From the NCBI RefSeq assembly GCF_018449575.1, contig NZ_JAAVUT010000005.1, positions 248,001-312,000 on the forward strand: a DNA stretch of 64,000 nt, in the 5' to 3' direction. The notes below the pieces were generated by a model. It was not told where the DNA came from. It saw only the letters and a list, made by a program, of their open reading frames with translations, and did no database searches. The translations under genes were made by a program, and so were the position numbers. Position 1 is the stretch's first letter, and each line of letters starts with the position of its first letter. This DNA comes from Sodalis sp. dw_96 (GTDB lineage: Bacteria > Pseudomonadota > Gammaproteobacteria > Enterobacterales > Enterobacteriaceae). This document shows, piece after piece, positions 28,135 through 36,699 of this stretch.

Positions 28135-29445
28135 ATGGAAGCCGTGTTTGCCAAGAAAGGATTTCCGCCGATTATCAACGCCCTGGTCTTGACCTCCGTT
28201 GTGCTGACCATCGGGCGCGGCCTGACCCTGCCGTTTCTGGCCCTCTATTTTTCCCGGCAACGGGGCATGACCCCCGGTGAAATCGGACTGGTGCTGGGCA
28301 GCGGATTGACCCTGGGCATTATCTTCAATTTGTACGGCGGTTACCTGGTGGACAGATTCAACAAGCATCTGTTGATATTGGGTTCCATGATCCTGTTCGC
28401 GCTGTCGTTTTTCCTGCTGCCGGAGTGCCGCGCCGTCATGGGGCTGGTGCTGCTGATAGGGCTGATCAACAGCGCCTACGGGCAGTTCAGCATTACCCTT
28501 AAGGCCACCATCGCCGAGTGGCTGCCGGTGGCGTCGCGCATCAAGGCGTTTTCCGCCAACTATACGCTGGTGAATGTGGGCTGGGCGGTGGGTCCGCCGC
28601 TGGGGGTGATGGTGGCCAAAACCAATCCGACCCTGCCTTTTTATCTGGCCGGCGTATTGAGCGCCGGTGCGACGCTTATCATGGCCTGGATCCTGCCCCG
28701 CTGCGGCCAGCCGCCGGTAACTATCGAAACCGATGAAACATCGGCCAATTCAACGTCGGCCCATAAAGCATCTGTTCATGACACATCGGCCCGCGAAATA
28801 CCGACCCCTCAATCGCCGACAAAGAAACAGACGGTTAACTTCCGCCAGGTCTTTTATGTGCTGGGCCATGATAAACGGCTTATGTATTTTACCTTGGGCG
28901 GCGCGTTAGGCAGCCTGGTGTGCAGCCAGTTCGCCAGCTGTATATCCCAGTTTCTCATGGTGGCGTTCAACAGCGAGTTCGCCTACCGGGTGGTGGGGTT
29001 AACCCTGCCCACCAATGCCGCCATCGTGATTACGCTGCAATACCTGGTGAGCCGGAACATCAGGCGGGAGACCCTGATGCCCTGGCTCGTGGCCGGCAGC
29101 CTGTTTTTTATTATCGGCCTGGTGATATTCACCTTTGCCCATCATTCGCTGCCGCTGTGGATTATCGGCGTCGCCATTTTTTCCCTTGGGGAAATCATCA
29201 TTATCCCGGTGGAATACCTGTTTATCGACTTTATCGCCCCGCCGCACCTGAAGGGCAGTTATTACGGCATGCAGAACCTGGGCAGCCTGGGCGGCGCGGC
29301 CAATCCGCTGTTGACCGGTTTTGTGCTCACCTATGCGCCGCCGGTGACGCTGTTTTGGGTGTTGATCCTCGCGACGCTTATCAGCCTCGGGCTGTTTTAC
29401 CGCGGCTTTCGCTATTCGCGGCGGACATCTTCCGCTTTGGGCTGA
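28135..29445 (+). CDS. Major facilitator superfamily transporter
   Basis: 436 residues with twelve predicted membrane helices in two halves. The loop between helices 2 and 3 carries the MFS signature GGYLVDRFNKHLL. The first half opens with LTSVVLTIGRGLTLPFLALY, as in drug:H+ antiporters of the DHA1 type (MdtH/YfcJ-like). The central cytoplasmic loop (about 200-240) is unusual: Ser/Thr/Ala-rich and imperfectly repeated (TSANSTSAHKASVHDTSA). The gene starts 12 bp after the metG terminator. The substrate is unknown; multidrug or sugar efflux is possible. Confidence 0.85.
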   Translation: MEAVFAKKGFPPIINALVLTSVVLTIGRGLTLPFLALYFSRQRGMTPGEIGLVLGSGLTLGIIFNLYGGYLVDRFNKHLLILGSMILFALSFFLLPECRAVMGLVLLIGLINSAYGQFSITLKATIAEWLPVASRIKAFSANYTLVNVGWAVGPPLGVMVAKTNPTLPFYLAGVLSAGATLIMAWILPRCGQPPVTIETDETSANSTSAHKASVHDTSAREIPTPQSPTKKQTVNFRQVFYVLGHDKRLMYFTLGGALGSLVCSQFASCISQFLMVAFNSEFAYRVVGLTLPTNAAIVITLQYLVSRNIRRETLMPWLVAGSLFFIIGLVIFTFAHHSLPLWIIGVAIFSLGEIIIIPVEYLFIDFIAPPHLKGSYYGMQNLGSLGGAANPLLTGFVLTYAPPVTLFWVLILATLISLGLFYRGFRYSRRTSSALG

Positions 29446-29476
29446 TCCCATTCCCTGTGGGATGGAAATATCTGCC

Positions 29477-30382
29477 TCAAATCACCTCGCTGCGCTGCAG
29501 CGCCGCCTTGATTCTGGCTTTCAGTTCATCGGTCAAGGGAGAGGCGGGCCACAGCGCATTCACCGATACATCCACCCCCACCAGCTGAATGGCGTATTTC
29601 ACCACGTTATAAAAGGGCAAATCGTAGTTATACAGCTCGGGGATAAACGAGAGCCGCTGCTGCAATCTCACCGCTTCGGCGTAATCCTGCCGCTGCCAGG
29701 CCTGGTAAATGCCGCAGGTCAATTGCGGCGCGAAATTGGCGCTGGCGGGAATACAACCGTCGCCGCCAAGGATAAGGGTGCCGAACAGATATTCGTCGTA
29801 GCCGGAGAATACCGCGAAATCGGGCCGTACCGGCTTGACGGCATGGATTGTTTCGCGAATATGGCTCAAGGTATCCACGGTATCCTTAAGGCCGACGATA
29901 TTCGGACAGGTTTCCGCCAGACGGCGTATTAACGGAACCGCTATCGATTGACCGGTTAAACCGGGAAAGTTGTAGATGAGGATCGGCAGTTCGAGAGCAT
30001 CGGCGAGATGTTTATAATGCAGATACAGATTCTCCTCGCTGAGAGGATTGTAATAAGGATTGACCGCCACCACGCCGTCGGCGCCGATTTTTTGCGCATG
30101 CAGGCCGAAACGGATGGCCTCCCGCGTGCCGGAATGGGCAATACCCACCAATACCGGCTTGCGCTTGTTGACATAGTTGACGCAAAATTCAGCGGTCTGA
30201 AAACGCAAAGCTTCGGACATATGCGCGAACTCGCCGGCGCTGCCGAGAAAAAACAGACCGTTGACATCCGACGCAAGCAGGCTGTCCAAGAGATTGGCCA
30301 TACTGGTTTCATCTAATTGTTCATCTGGGGTAAACAACGTGGGCACCGGCGGGATAACCCCATAAAAGCGTGGATTCGCCAT
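29477..30382 (-). CDS. DHDPS-family aldolase, YagE/YjhH-like
   Basis: 301 residues from ATG 30382, preceded by AGGAGAAAG. An upstream extension to 30586 runs through a repeat element and is not used. It is a TIM-barrel class I aldolase. The Schiff-base Lys is in NIVGLKDTVD (near 165), the Tyr of the catalytic relay in PILIYNFPGLTG (near 138), and the phosphate/carboxylate loop is GLFFLGSAGEF. Similarity is highest to E. coli YagE/YjhH, which cleave 2-keto-3-deoxygluconate to pyruvate and glyceraldehyde. N-acetylneuraminate lyase and true DapA are less likely. No sugar-acid operon surrounds it. A half-copy of a palindromic repeat lies in its promoter. Confidence 0.85.
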   Translation of the reverse strand: MANPRFYGVIPPVPTLFTPDEQLDETSMANLLDSLLASDVNGLFFLGSAGEFAHMSEALRFQTAEFCVNYVNKRKPVLVGIAHSGTREAIRFGLHAQKIGADGVVAVNPYYNPLSEENLYLHYKHLADALELPILIYNFPGLTGQSIAVPLIRRLAETCPNIVGLKDTVDTLSHIRETIHAVKPVRPDFAVFSGYDEYLFGTLILGGDGCIPASANFAPQLTCGIYQAWQRQDYAEAVRLQQRLSFIPELYNYDLPFYNVVKYAIQLVGVDVSVNALWPASPLTDELKARIKAALQRSEVI

Positions 30383-30433
30383 AATCAATCTTTCTCCTGA
30401 TAGCTGAATTGAGCAGAGTAACAAAGACAACAT

Positions 30434-30461
30434 ACCTGCAACTTGAAGTATGACGGGTATA
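30434..30461. repeat. Half copy of the palindromic repeat element
   Basis: The stretch acctgcaacttgaagtatga plus cgggtata matches one arm and end of the element at 31307-31434. It lies 50-80 bp upstream of the aldolase start, so it may affect that promoter. Confidence 0.65.
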
Positions 30462-30599
30462 TTTGTTAGCAGATTAACTGGCTCTGTTTCGTGCGCCAGT
30501 TCAAAAAAATGCCCTTGGCGACCGGTCCCCTGCCGGGCAGCCTTCCATGTCTCGTCAGAAGAAGAACGCGCCGCCGCCGGGGCCAACCGGTACTGTTTA

Positions 30600-31229
30600 T
30601 TAGTAGCCGTGCAGCAATCCCTTCAGCCAGGCGCTTAAATGACTGTTCAGGCACTGCACCATGAGTTGCCACAGCGGTCCGCAGGGCTCAGTGCTATCCA
30701 GGCCGCGTACCTCACGCAGGTGATCAAGGGCATCTTTCAGCGTCGGGTAGCGCTCGGTGAGCGCCAAATGCAAAAACAGCGCCAGTACCGCCACCCCACG
30801 GCTGCGCCCGCCACGGCAATGCACCAGAATATTTCCGGGCCTGTGGGCGGGATAACCGGCCTTACCGGGGCTCGCCTGGGTAAGCAGCCCGGCCAGCGCC
30901 AGCATGGCCGCCAGCAGATGAGGGGCGGTGTTGCCCCGTCCGTCGATCAGACCCACATGGCTGCGGCGCAACAGCATGCCGTCAGGCAGGATTAATGGCG
31001 CCAGCGGCAAATTCACCGCCACATTCAAGGCGCTGGTGATGCCCCTCGCGGCCAGTAACTCCCCGTCACAGGCCGCCCGGCCGTTACCGAGAAACAGCGT
31101 GGCATCATAAGGCCCGACATGATGTTCCACCGGCCAAAGCAACGGCCGGCTGTCTTCATATTGCTTTGTCGATAGGGTGGGTAAGGACGTGATAAGATTC
31201 TCCTGAAGCGGAGCCGGTTTCACCTTCAT
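30600..31229 (-). CDS. Dual-specificity-type protein phosphatase
   Basis: 209 residues from ATG 31229, which has GAGG five bases upstream. A longer frame to 31337 is an artefact: its first residues are encoded by the palindromic repeat. The signature is VHCRGGRSRGVAVL (HCX5R with Ser/Arg after it, near residue 150), preceded by DATLFLGNGRAA and ITSALNVAVNLP, which match the start of cysteine-dependent dual-specificity phosphatases. The general acid Asp may be in LIDGRGNTAPH. It has no signal peptide, so it should be cytosolic. The substrate could be phosphoprotein, nucleotide or lipid; nothing nearby shows which. E. coli lacks it at this locus. Confidence 0.78.
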   Translation of the reverse strand: MKVKPAPLQENLITSLPTLSTKQYEDSRPLLWPVEHHVGPYDATLFLGNGRAACDGELLAARGITSALNVAVNLPLAPLILPDGMLLRRSHVGLIDGRGNTAPHLLAAMLALAGLLTQASPGKAGYPAHRPGNILVHCRGGRSRGVAVLALFLHLALTERYPTLKDALDHLREVRGLDSTEPCGPLWQLMVQCLNSHLSAWLKGLLHGY

Positions 31230-31306
31230 AGAGACCTCATGCGGCTTGGTTACGACGGACAAGCCGTCAACGGATAATGCACAGGTTATTAATAATAGGA
31301 CAGCAA

Positions 31307-31434
31307 TATATACACTATAGCTTTCAAGTTGCAGCAAGGCGGCAAGCCCGTGAACCCCAGGAACTTAGATAACTAAGTGACTGGGGTGAACGGGCGCAGC
31401 CAACACAGCTGCAACTTGAAAGATGATGGGTATA
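31307..31434. repeat. Full-length palindromic repeat element
   Basis: About 128 bp. The outer arms ctttcaagttgcagc (31321-31335) and gctgcaacttgaaag (31408-31422) are perfectly complementary. The centre holds a second palindrome (cccag...acttag ataa ctaagt...ctggg). The right end is atgatgggtata. It resembles palindromic elements scattered between genes in Yersinia, Serratia and Sodalis. It separates the phosphatase gene from yohJ, and the full length can fold into a long hairpin. Confidence 0.85.
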
Positions 31435-31572
31435 ACGCGCCGGGCGGCTGAATTACCATAGCCATGATCTATGACAATGTCATTAAAACCTTTTGCCGGG
31501 ATACGCAGAGCGCGGTAGCACGTCCTGTGGTTTAATTGTATGATGAAAGCGATGAGTAATAAGGTTGATATA

Positions 31573-31980
31573 ATGCGCAATATAATGTTGGATGGCTGGG
31601 CCTTAATCCGCGCTTTTGCCTTGATTTATCTTTGTCTTTTTGCCGGTAATTTCCTGTCCTCGCTGCTGCCTATTACCATTCCCGGTAGTATCATCGGCAT
31701 GCTCATATTGTTTTTACTGCTCTCATTGCAGCTGCTGCCGCCGGCATGGCTCAAGCCGGGCTGCCATTTGCTGATTCGTTATATGGCGCTGTTGTTTGTG
31801 CCCATCGGGGTCGGCGTGATGAATTATTACCAGCAACTTTCATCGCAATTCGGACCCATTGTGGTGTCATGCATGGTCAGTACCCTTATTGTCATGCTGG
31901 TGGTGGGTTACAGTTCCCATTATATTCACCGCGAACGCCCGGTGGCCGATGAGCCGCCGCAACCCCGCGAGGATAAATGA
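31573..31980 (+). CDS. yohJ: YohJ, LrgA/CidA-like membrane protein
   Basis: 135 residues from ATG 31573, which aligns with the E. coli start and has TAAGG at good spacing; in-frame ATGs at 31540 and 31552 would add 7-11 residues. Four hydrophobic helices are visible, with the LrgA-family motif [16 protein letters not shown] (near residue 34) and [13 protein letters not shown]. LrgA/CidA proteins are holin-like small membrane proteins; YohJ with YohK is proposed to influence murein hydrolase activity or transport of small acids. Its stop overlaps the yohK start (ATGA), giving a tightly coupled pair. Confidence 0.93.
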   Translation: MRNIMLDGWALIRAFALIYLCLFAGNFLSSLLPITIPGSIIGMLILFLLLSLQLLPPAWLKPGCHLLIRYMALLFVPIGVGVMNYYQQLSSQFGPIVVSCMVSTLIVMLVVGYSSHYIHRERPVADEPPQPREDK

Positions 31981-32675
31981 TGTTAGCCAATATCTGGTGG
32001 TCTCTGCCGTTGACCTTGCTGGTATTTTTCGCCGCGCGCCGTTTGGCGGTTAAATACCCCATGCCGCTGTTAAATCCGTTATTGGTCTCGATGGTGGTGA
32101 TTATTCCCTTTCTGTTGATGACCGGCATTCCTTATGATCGTTATTTTGCCGGCAGCCGGGTGCTTAACGACTTATTACAACCGGCGGTGGTGGCCCTGGC
32201 ATTTCCCCTTTATGAGCAATTGCACCAAATCCGCGCACGCTGGAAATCCATCATCAGCATCTGCTTTGTCGGCAGCCTCACCGCCATGATAACCGGTACC
32301 GTGATTGCGTTATGGATGGGAGCCACCCCGGAAATCGCCGCGTCAATTCTGCCTAAATCGGTCACCACCCCCATCGCCATGGCGGTGTCGCAGTCCATTA
32401 AAGGCATTCCCGCCATCAGCGCGGTCTGCGTTATTTTTGTCGGTATCCTCGGCGCGGTCTTCGGCCACACCCTGTTGAACCTGCTCAACATCACCACCAA
32501 GGCTTCGCGCGGTTTGGCGATGGGCACCGCCTCCCATGCCCTCGGCACCGCCCGCTGCGCCGAAATGGATTTCCAGGAAGGGGCCTTCAGTTCGCTGGCG
32601 CTGGTGATCTGCGGCATTATCACCTCATTGATCGCACCCTTCCTGTTCCCGGTATTGCTGGCGGTTTTTGGCTAA
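31977..32675 (+). CDS. yohK: YohK, LrgB family membrane protein
   Basis: 232 residues (E. coli YohK 231), with about seven to eight helices. Family motifs include [15 protein letters not shown] (near 62), the conserved [15 protein letters not shown] (near 124), and [14 protein letters not shown] (near 180). LrgB/CidB-type proteins act with LrgA/CidA partners; plant and bacterial homologues transport glycolate/glycerate or pyruvate, so a transport role is plausible here too. It overlaps yohJ by 4 bp and is followed by cdd in the same direction, as in E. coli. Confidence 0.94.
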   Translation: MMLANIWWSLPLTLLVFFAARRLAVKYPMPLLNPLLVSMVVIIPFLLMTGIPYDRYFAGSRVLNDLLQPAVVALAFPLYEQLHQIRARWKSIISICFVGSLTAMITGTVIALWMGATPEIAASILPKSVTTPIAMAVSQSIKGIPAISAVCVIFVGILGAVFGHTLLNLLNITTKASRGLAMGTASHALGTARCAEMDFQEGAFSSLALVICGIITSLIAPFLFPVLLAVFG

Positions 32676-32807
32676 ATGAACGGCTGAGGATGCCGTTAGC
32701 GCTGGTGGTTTTCGCTGATAGCAGGCCGGGATAAGATAATGATCATATTATTTTTTCCATGAGCGTTTAGAATGATCCTCCCTTGGCATCCCGGGAGAAT
32801 CTCCACC

Positions 32808-33722
32808 ATGCACGCACGTTTTGAATCACCGTTGGCAACCCTTGAACCGGGGCTGCGGGCGGCACTGGCGCCTATGCTCGCCGAACCGGCTTTCAACGGC
32901 ATGCTGAGCGCCTCGCAGGTTAAGGCGCTAATGAATGCCGGCAATCTGAATGAAGACGATCTGTGCCTGGCTTTATTACCCCTGGCGGCCGCCTGTGCCC
33001 TGGCGCCGGTATCCCATTTTAGCGTCGGCGCCATTGCCCGGGGAATCGGCGGGAATCTCTATTTCGGCGCCAATATGGAATTCCCAGGCGTTCCCCTGTC
33101 TCAAACCGTCCATGCCGAACAGAGCGCCATCAACCATGCCTGGCTGCGTGACGAACAGCGCCTGCGCGGCATCACGGTTAATTACACCCCTTGCGGCCAC
33201 TGCCGGCAGTTTATGAATGAATTGAACAGCGGCGTGGATATCATGATTCACCTGCCCGGACGCGCACCCGCTACCCTCTCCCATTATCTGCCCGATGCGT
33301 TCGGCCCCCGCGATCTATCCATCCAAAGCCTGTTATTGGATAAGGTAGATCATGGCTATCGTTTGACAGCCGCCACGGCGAACGGGCTCAGCACCAACGA
33401 CCCCCTATTGCAACAGGCATTACAAGCGGCCAACCAGAGCCATGCGCCCTACAGTCAGGCGCACAGTGGTGTAGCACTACAACTGGCGGACGGCCGGATC
33501 TTCGCCGGCCGTTATGCTGAAAACGCCGCCTTCAACCCCAGCCTGCCGCCGCTGCAATCAGCGCTGATTTTATTGAATATCAACGGAGGGAATTGCCTGG
33601 ATATCCGTCGCGCGGTACTGGTGGAACGCGACGCCGCGCCGTTATCGCAATGGGACGCCACCTGCTCCACCCTACGCGCCTTAGGCTGCGGGGAAATATA
33701 TCGCCGGACGCTGGAGGGATAG
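32808..33722 (+). CDS. cdd: Cytidine deaminase
   Basis: 304 residues from ATG 32808, which corresponds to the E. coli start (MHARF against MHPRF) and has GGGAG upstream. It deaminates cytidine and deoxycytidine to uridine and deoxyuridine in salvage. It is the homodimeric long form: the active half carries [10 protein letters not shown] (His zinc ligand and catalytic Glu, near 102) and TPCGHCRQF (two Cys zinc ligands, near 130). The C-terminal half is a pseudo-active domain with [14 protein letters not shown]. About ten extra residues ([15 protein letters not shown] region) lie in the linker compared with E. coli. A 107-bp tandem repeat begins at once after the stop. Confidence 0.96.
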   Translation: MHARFESPLATLEPGLRAALAPMLAEPAFNGMLSASQVKALMNAGNLNEDDLCLALLPLAAACALAPVSHFSVGAIARGIGGNLYFGANMEFPGVPLSQTVHAEQSAINHAWLRDEQRLRGITVNYTPCGHCRQFMNELNSGVDIMIHLPGRAPATLSHYLPDAFGPRDLSIQSLLLDKVDHGYRLTAATANGLSTNDPLLQQALQAANQSHAPYSQAHSGVALQLADGRIFAGRYAENAAFNPSLPPLQSALILLNINGGNCLDIRRAVLVERDAAPLSQWDATCSTLRALGCGEIYRRTLEG

Positions 33723-33723
33723 G

Positions 33724-33985
33724 CCTGCGATCACCGAACGTGCAACGAGCCTGTTAAAGGGAGAGCGCGCCAATGTGGTCGAATCGGGCGTGGTTTTTCC
33801 GCCCGACCGAGTGCCACATGGCTCGGTAGGCCCGCGATCGTCGAACGTGCAACGAGCCTGTTAAAGGGAGACCGTGCCAATGTGGTCGAATCGGGCGTGG
33901 TTTTTCCGCCCGACCGAGTGCCACATGGCTCGGTAGGCCCGCGATCACCGAACGTGCAACGAGCCTGTTAAAGGGAGACCGCGCC
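33724..33985. repeat. 107-bp tandem repeat, about 2.4 copies
   Basis: The unit gaacgtgcaacgagcctg... recurs at 33736, 33843 and 33950, a period of exactly 107 bp. Each full unit contains a hairpin (tcgggcg, 9-nt loop with five T, cgcccga) enclosed by a second stem (gccaatgtgg with ccacatggc). It fills the whole space between the convergent genes cdd and amiF. Related units with a 140-bp period lie at 45890-46160. Confidence 0.9.
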
Positions 33986-33990
33986 GCAAC

Positions 33991-35001
33991 TTACTCCTTC
34001 GGCATCGGCCCGAGCTTCACGCCGTCCGGATAGTATTTCCAGCCGTCGCGGATACGAACCTTTTCATCCCACGGCAATTTATACTCCCCGTTGGCCAAAT
34101 CCTTCACCCAGGTCAGATAATTCTCCCGCTCGCCCCCAGGCTTGCCCACATAACCCCGGCAGCCCAGATTAAAGATGTTATTCTCCAGCGCCCAGTTTTC
34201 CCGCGCTTTATCCACCAGACGCGGGAAAAGCTCGGCGGTCACTATTTCCCAGGGATTGCGCTGCCCCTGCTGAATAACATTACCGTCGTAATTACATACG
34301 GTCCCTTCGCCAAAATAATAAAAAACCTCATCGTAGCCCGCCAGATTCACCGAAATGGTATACATCAGGTTCTGCCAGGCGTTGGTGCGGTTGGTCCAGA
34401 TCCACTGATCGTTCACCTGGGTGGAATAACCGGAAATACGGATATAAACATTACAGCCTTTATATGCCGCTTCCCGTGCCAGTTCCGGGAACATACCGTC
34501 ATGACAAATACACACCGCCAGCTTCGATCCTTTCGGCCCGTCGCATACCGGCATACCGAAGTTACCGGGCATCCAGGGTTCGATAGGGACCCAGGGTTGC
34601 AGCTTGCGGTAATGGAGCGCAATCTCGCCCTGGCTGTTAATAATGATGGCGGTATTGTAAGGAGGCAGCGCGGGATCCTCATTGCGCTCCATTAATGAAA
34701 ATACCCCCCAGACATCGCTTTGCCGGCAGGCCTGACGGAAACAGTCTATTTCCGGGCTATCGATGGTCAGTAGCATCTCATCATAGGTCCAGATCTTGGT
34801 ATTCAATCCCTGCGTGGAATATTCAGGGAAAACGATTAAATCCAGATCGGGATAACCTGCTTTGGTATTGGCCAAGGCTTTACATATCTGCTGTACCTGA
34901 ACCTGGATATCCTCAGGTCCTTTTATCACGGGAACCGGATATTGAATCATGGCGACCAATAACGCTTCTTCCCAGGCACTGACACTTCCGGTACTTCCCA
35001 T
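33991..35001 (-). CDS. amiF: Formamidase (AmiF)
   Basis: 336 residues (Helicobacter AmiF 334), strongly similar over the whole length. It belongs to the nitrilase superfamily and hydrolyses formamide to formate and ammonia. The catalytic triad is readable: Glu in [12 protein letters not shown] (near 60), Lys in [14 protein letters not shown] (near 133), and Cys in [15 protein letters not shown] (near 166). [20 protein letters not shown] is typical of the AmiE/AmiF branch; the ending PMPKE and overall length favour AmiF. The start has AAGGGGTGATTT upstream. It lies 246 bp after urtE in the same direction and could share or extend that operon, which suggests that the importer brings in its substrate. 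Confidence 0.93.
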   Translation of the reverse strand: MGSTGSVSAWEEALLVAMIQYPVPVIKGPEDIQVQVQQICKALANTKAGYPDLDLIVFPEYSTQGLNTKIWTYDEMLLTIDSPEIDCFRQACRQSDVWGVFSLMERNEDPALPPYNTAIIINSQGEIALHYRKLQPWVPIEPWMPGNFGMPVCDGPKGSKLAVCICHDGMFPELAREAAYKGCNVYIRISGYSTQVNDQWIWTNRTNAWQNLMYTISVNLAGYDEVFYYFGEGTVCNYDGNVIQQGQRNPWEIVTAELFPRLVDKARENWALENNIFNLGCRGYVGKPGGERENYLTWVKDLANGEYKLPWDEKVRIRDGWKYYPDGVKLGPMPKE

Positions 35002-35247
35002 AAATCACCCCTTATAGCGATTGATTGGCAATACTAACGGCGGCCGAAACATTATTATTTCAGCGTTTACAATGACGATAAGTACAAATTGACATGCCCC
35101 TTTGTTCACCAACGCAAGATACGTCACGACAGCTAACTGCAAATTGGCACTTACTTAAAAATTAATAACGACTCCATAATTAATATTTTCATTCGGGGCT
35201 GCCCGTTTCCGAAAACATAAATTGTCCTTATTTCCAATACCTATTTC

Positions 35248-35937
35248 TTAAACGGATAAATACGCCCCAATGGTTTTTTCATCGATGGTTTGCCTTTCTT
35301 CCTGATGCACGACGGCGCCCTTTTCAATCACCAACACCCGATCCGCCACATCAAGGACAAAACTCAATACCTGTTCGGAAACCACAATGGTTAATCCCTG
35401 CCGATCGCGAATGTTGCGCAGCGTTTGCGCCATTTCTTTAATAATGGAAGGCTGGATCCCCTCGGTGGGTTCGTCCAATAACAACAAACTAGGATTTCCC
35501 GCCAGCGCCCGGGCAATAACCAACTGCTGCTGCTGGCCGCCGGAAAGATTGCCCGCCAGCCGGGTTTTCATTTCTTCAAGCACCGGGAAAATGGCATACA
35601 GCGCGGCGGGAATTTTGCCTTTTTCTTTCGCCGCCAAACCGGTTTTGATATTTTCTTCCACCGTCATGGTGGCAAACACCATTCTGCCCTGGGGCACATA
35701 CCCTATGCCCTTCCGTACGCGTTGATAGCTTTTTAAGGCGGAAATATCGCTGCCCTTGAATAACACCCGGCCGGACTGCGCGGGTATCATGCCGATAAGG
35801 GATTTCATCAGGGTGGTTTTGCCCATGCCGTTGCGGCCGATCAAGGCCACGATTTCATTTTCCTTCACCTCGATATTAAGGTTTTCAATAATACGGCTTT
35901 GTCCGTAGGCAACATGGTAATCCTGGATTTTCAGCAT
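35248..35937 (-). CDS. urtE: UrtE, branched-chain-type ABC ATPase
   Basis: 229 residues, the usual size for LivF/UrtE ATPases. Walker A GRNGMGKTTLMKSL (near 34), the ABC signature LSGGQQQQLVIARAL (near 134), Walker B LLLLDEPTEGIQPS (near 155), and the switch His replaced by the family-typical VVSEQ. The start has AAGGGGG upstream. It is the last gene of the urtABCDE set and would pair with UrtD as the ATPase dimer that drives uptake through UrtB/UrtC. Together with amiF downstream, a urea or short-chain amide substrate is likely. Confidence 0.93.
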   Translation of the reverse strand: MLKIQDYHVAYGQSRIIENLNIEVKENEIVALIGRNGMGKTTLMKSLIGMIPAQSGRVLFKGSDISALKSYQRVRKGIGYVPQGRMVFATMTVEENIKTGLAAKEKGKIPAALYAIFPVLEEMKTRLAGNLSGGQQQQLVIARALAGNPSLLLLDEPTEGIQPSIIKEMAQTLRNIRDRQGLTIVVSEQVLSFVLDVADRVLVIEKGAVVHQEERQTIDEKTIGAYLSV

Positions 35938-35946
35938 AGTTCCCCC

Positions 35947-36699
35947 TTAATGTCCCAAATAGACATCGATAACCCGTGGGTCTTGTTTCACTTTTTGCAT
36001 ACTGCCTTCCGACAGCGATTTGCCCTGGTGCATCACCTGGACGTGATCGGCGATGTTTTCCACAAACTGCATATCGTGTTCAATCACCAATACCGACCGT
36101 CCGGTGGCAATACGCCGCAACAGCTCGGCGGTCTGCCGCCGCTCCGCCACCGACATGCCGGCGACCGGTTCGTCCAGCATCAGCAGGCTGGGGTTTTGAA
36201 TCAGCAGCATGCCTATTTCCAGCCACTGTTTCTGGCCGTGGCTGAGAAAATCCGCCTGCACACCGAGAAAGTCGGAAAGGAAGATTTGTTGCGCAACGTC
36301 AAGAATGCTGTCGGTCATGGCCTGATCGCGCCGGGCGAACAGGGCGCCAAGCGCCGTTCTTGCCTGGGGATAGGAGAGCTCCAGATTCTCGAATACCGTC
36401 AGGTTTTCATAAATCGACGGATTCTGAAATTTACGCCCCACGCCGGCATGGACAATTTGGTTTTCACTTAATTTGCTCAGTTCGCGGCCTTTAAATTTAA
36501 TACTTCCCGCCGTGGCGGCGGTTTTACCGCAAATCAAATCCAGCACCGTGGTTTTACCGGCGCCGTTAGGTCCGATAATCACGTAAATCTGCTCCTCATC
36601 CACATACATGGAGAAGTCGTTTACCGCTTTGAATCCGTTAAAAGAGACGGTGAGTCCCTCAACGGCCAATATGATGTCCTTGTTGGTTTTCATCAGCAT
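35947..36699 (-). CDS. urtD: UrtD, branched-chain-type ABC ATPase
   Basis: 250 residues, LivG-like. Walker A IGPNGAGKTTVLDLI (near 38), the family-specific FQNPSIYENLTVFENLELS, the UrtD-type signature FLSHGQKQWLEIGMLLIQ (LSHGQ in place of LSGGQ), and Walker B LLMLDEPVAGMSVAERRQT. The LSHGQKQWLEIGM sequence is a good marker for urea-type (UrtD) ATPases. The start codon directly follows the urtC stop; an ATG two codons in is equally possible. It forms the cytoplasmic ATPase pair with UrtE. Confidence 0.93.
   Translation of the reverse strand: MLMKTNKDIILAVEGLTVSFNGFKAVNDFSMYVDEEQIYVIIGPNGAGKTTVLDLICGKTAATAGSIKFKGRELSKLSENQIVHAGVGRKFQNPSIYENLTVFENLELSYPQARTALGALFARRDQAMTDSILDVAQQIFLSDFLGVQADFLSHGQKQWLEIGMLLIQNPSLLMLDEPVAGMSVAERRQTAELLRRIATGRSVLVIEHDMQFVENIADHVQVMHQGKSLSEGSMQKVKQDPRVIDVYLGH

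Noticed and set aside
33754-33948. 64-codon minus-strand frame in the tandem repeat
   Set aside because: Its periodic protein sequence only mirrors the DNA repeat; there is no start signal.
33724-33985. CRISPR array
   Set aside because: The whole 107-bp unit is repeated, with no short repeat alternating with unique spacers, and no cas gene is near. The same holds for 45890-46160 and 61321-61506.
35120-35165. Sigma-54 promoter upstream of amiF (ttggcac with a later tgc)
   Set aside because: The GG and GC elements do not have the required spacing in the direction of amiF.
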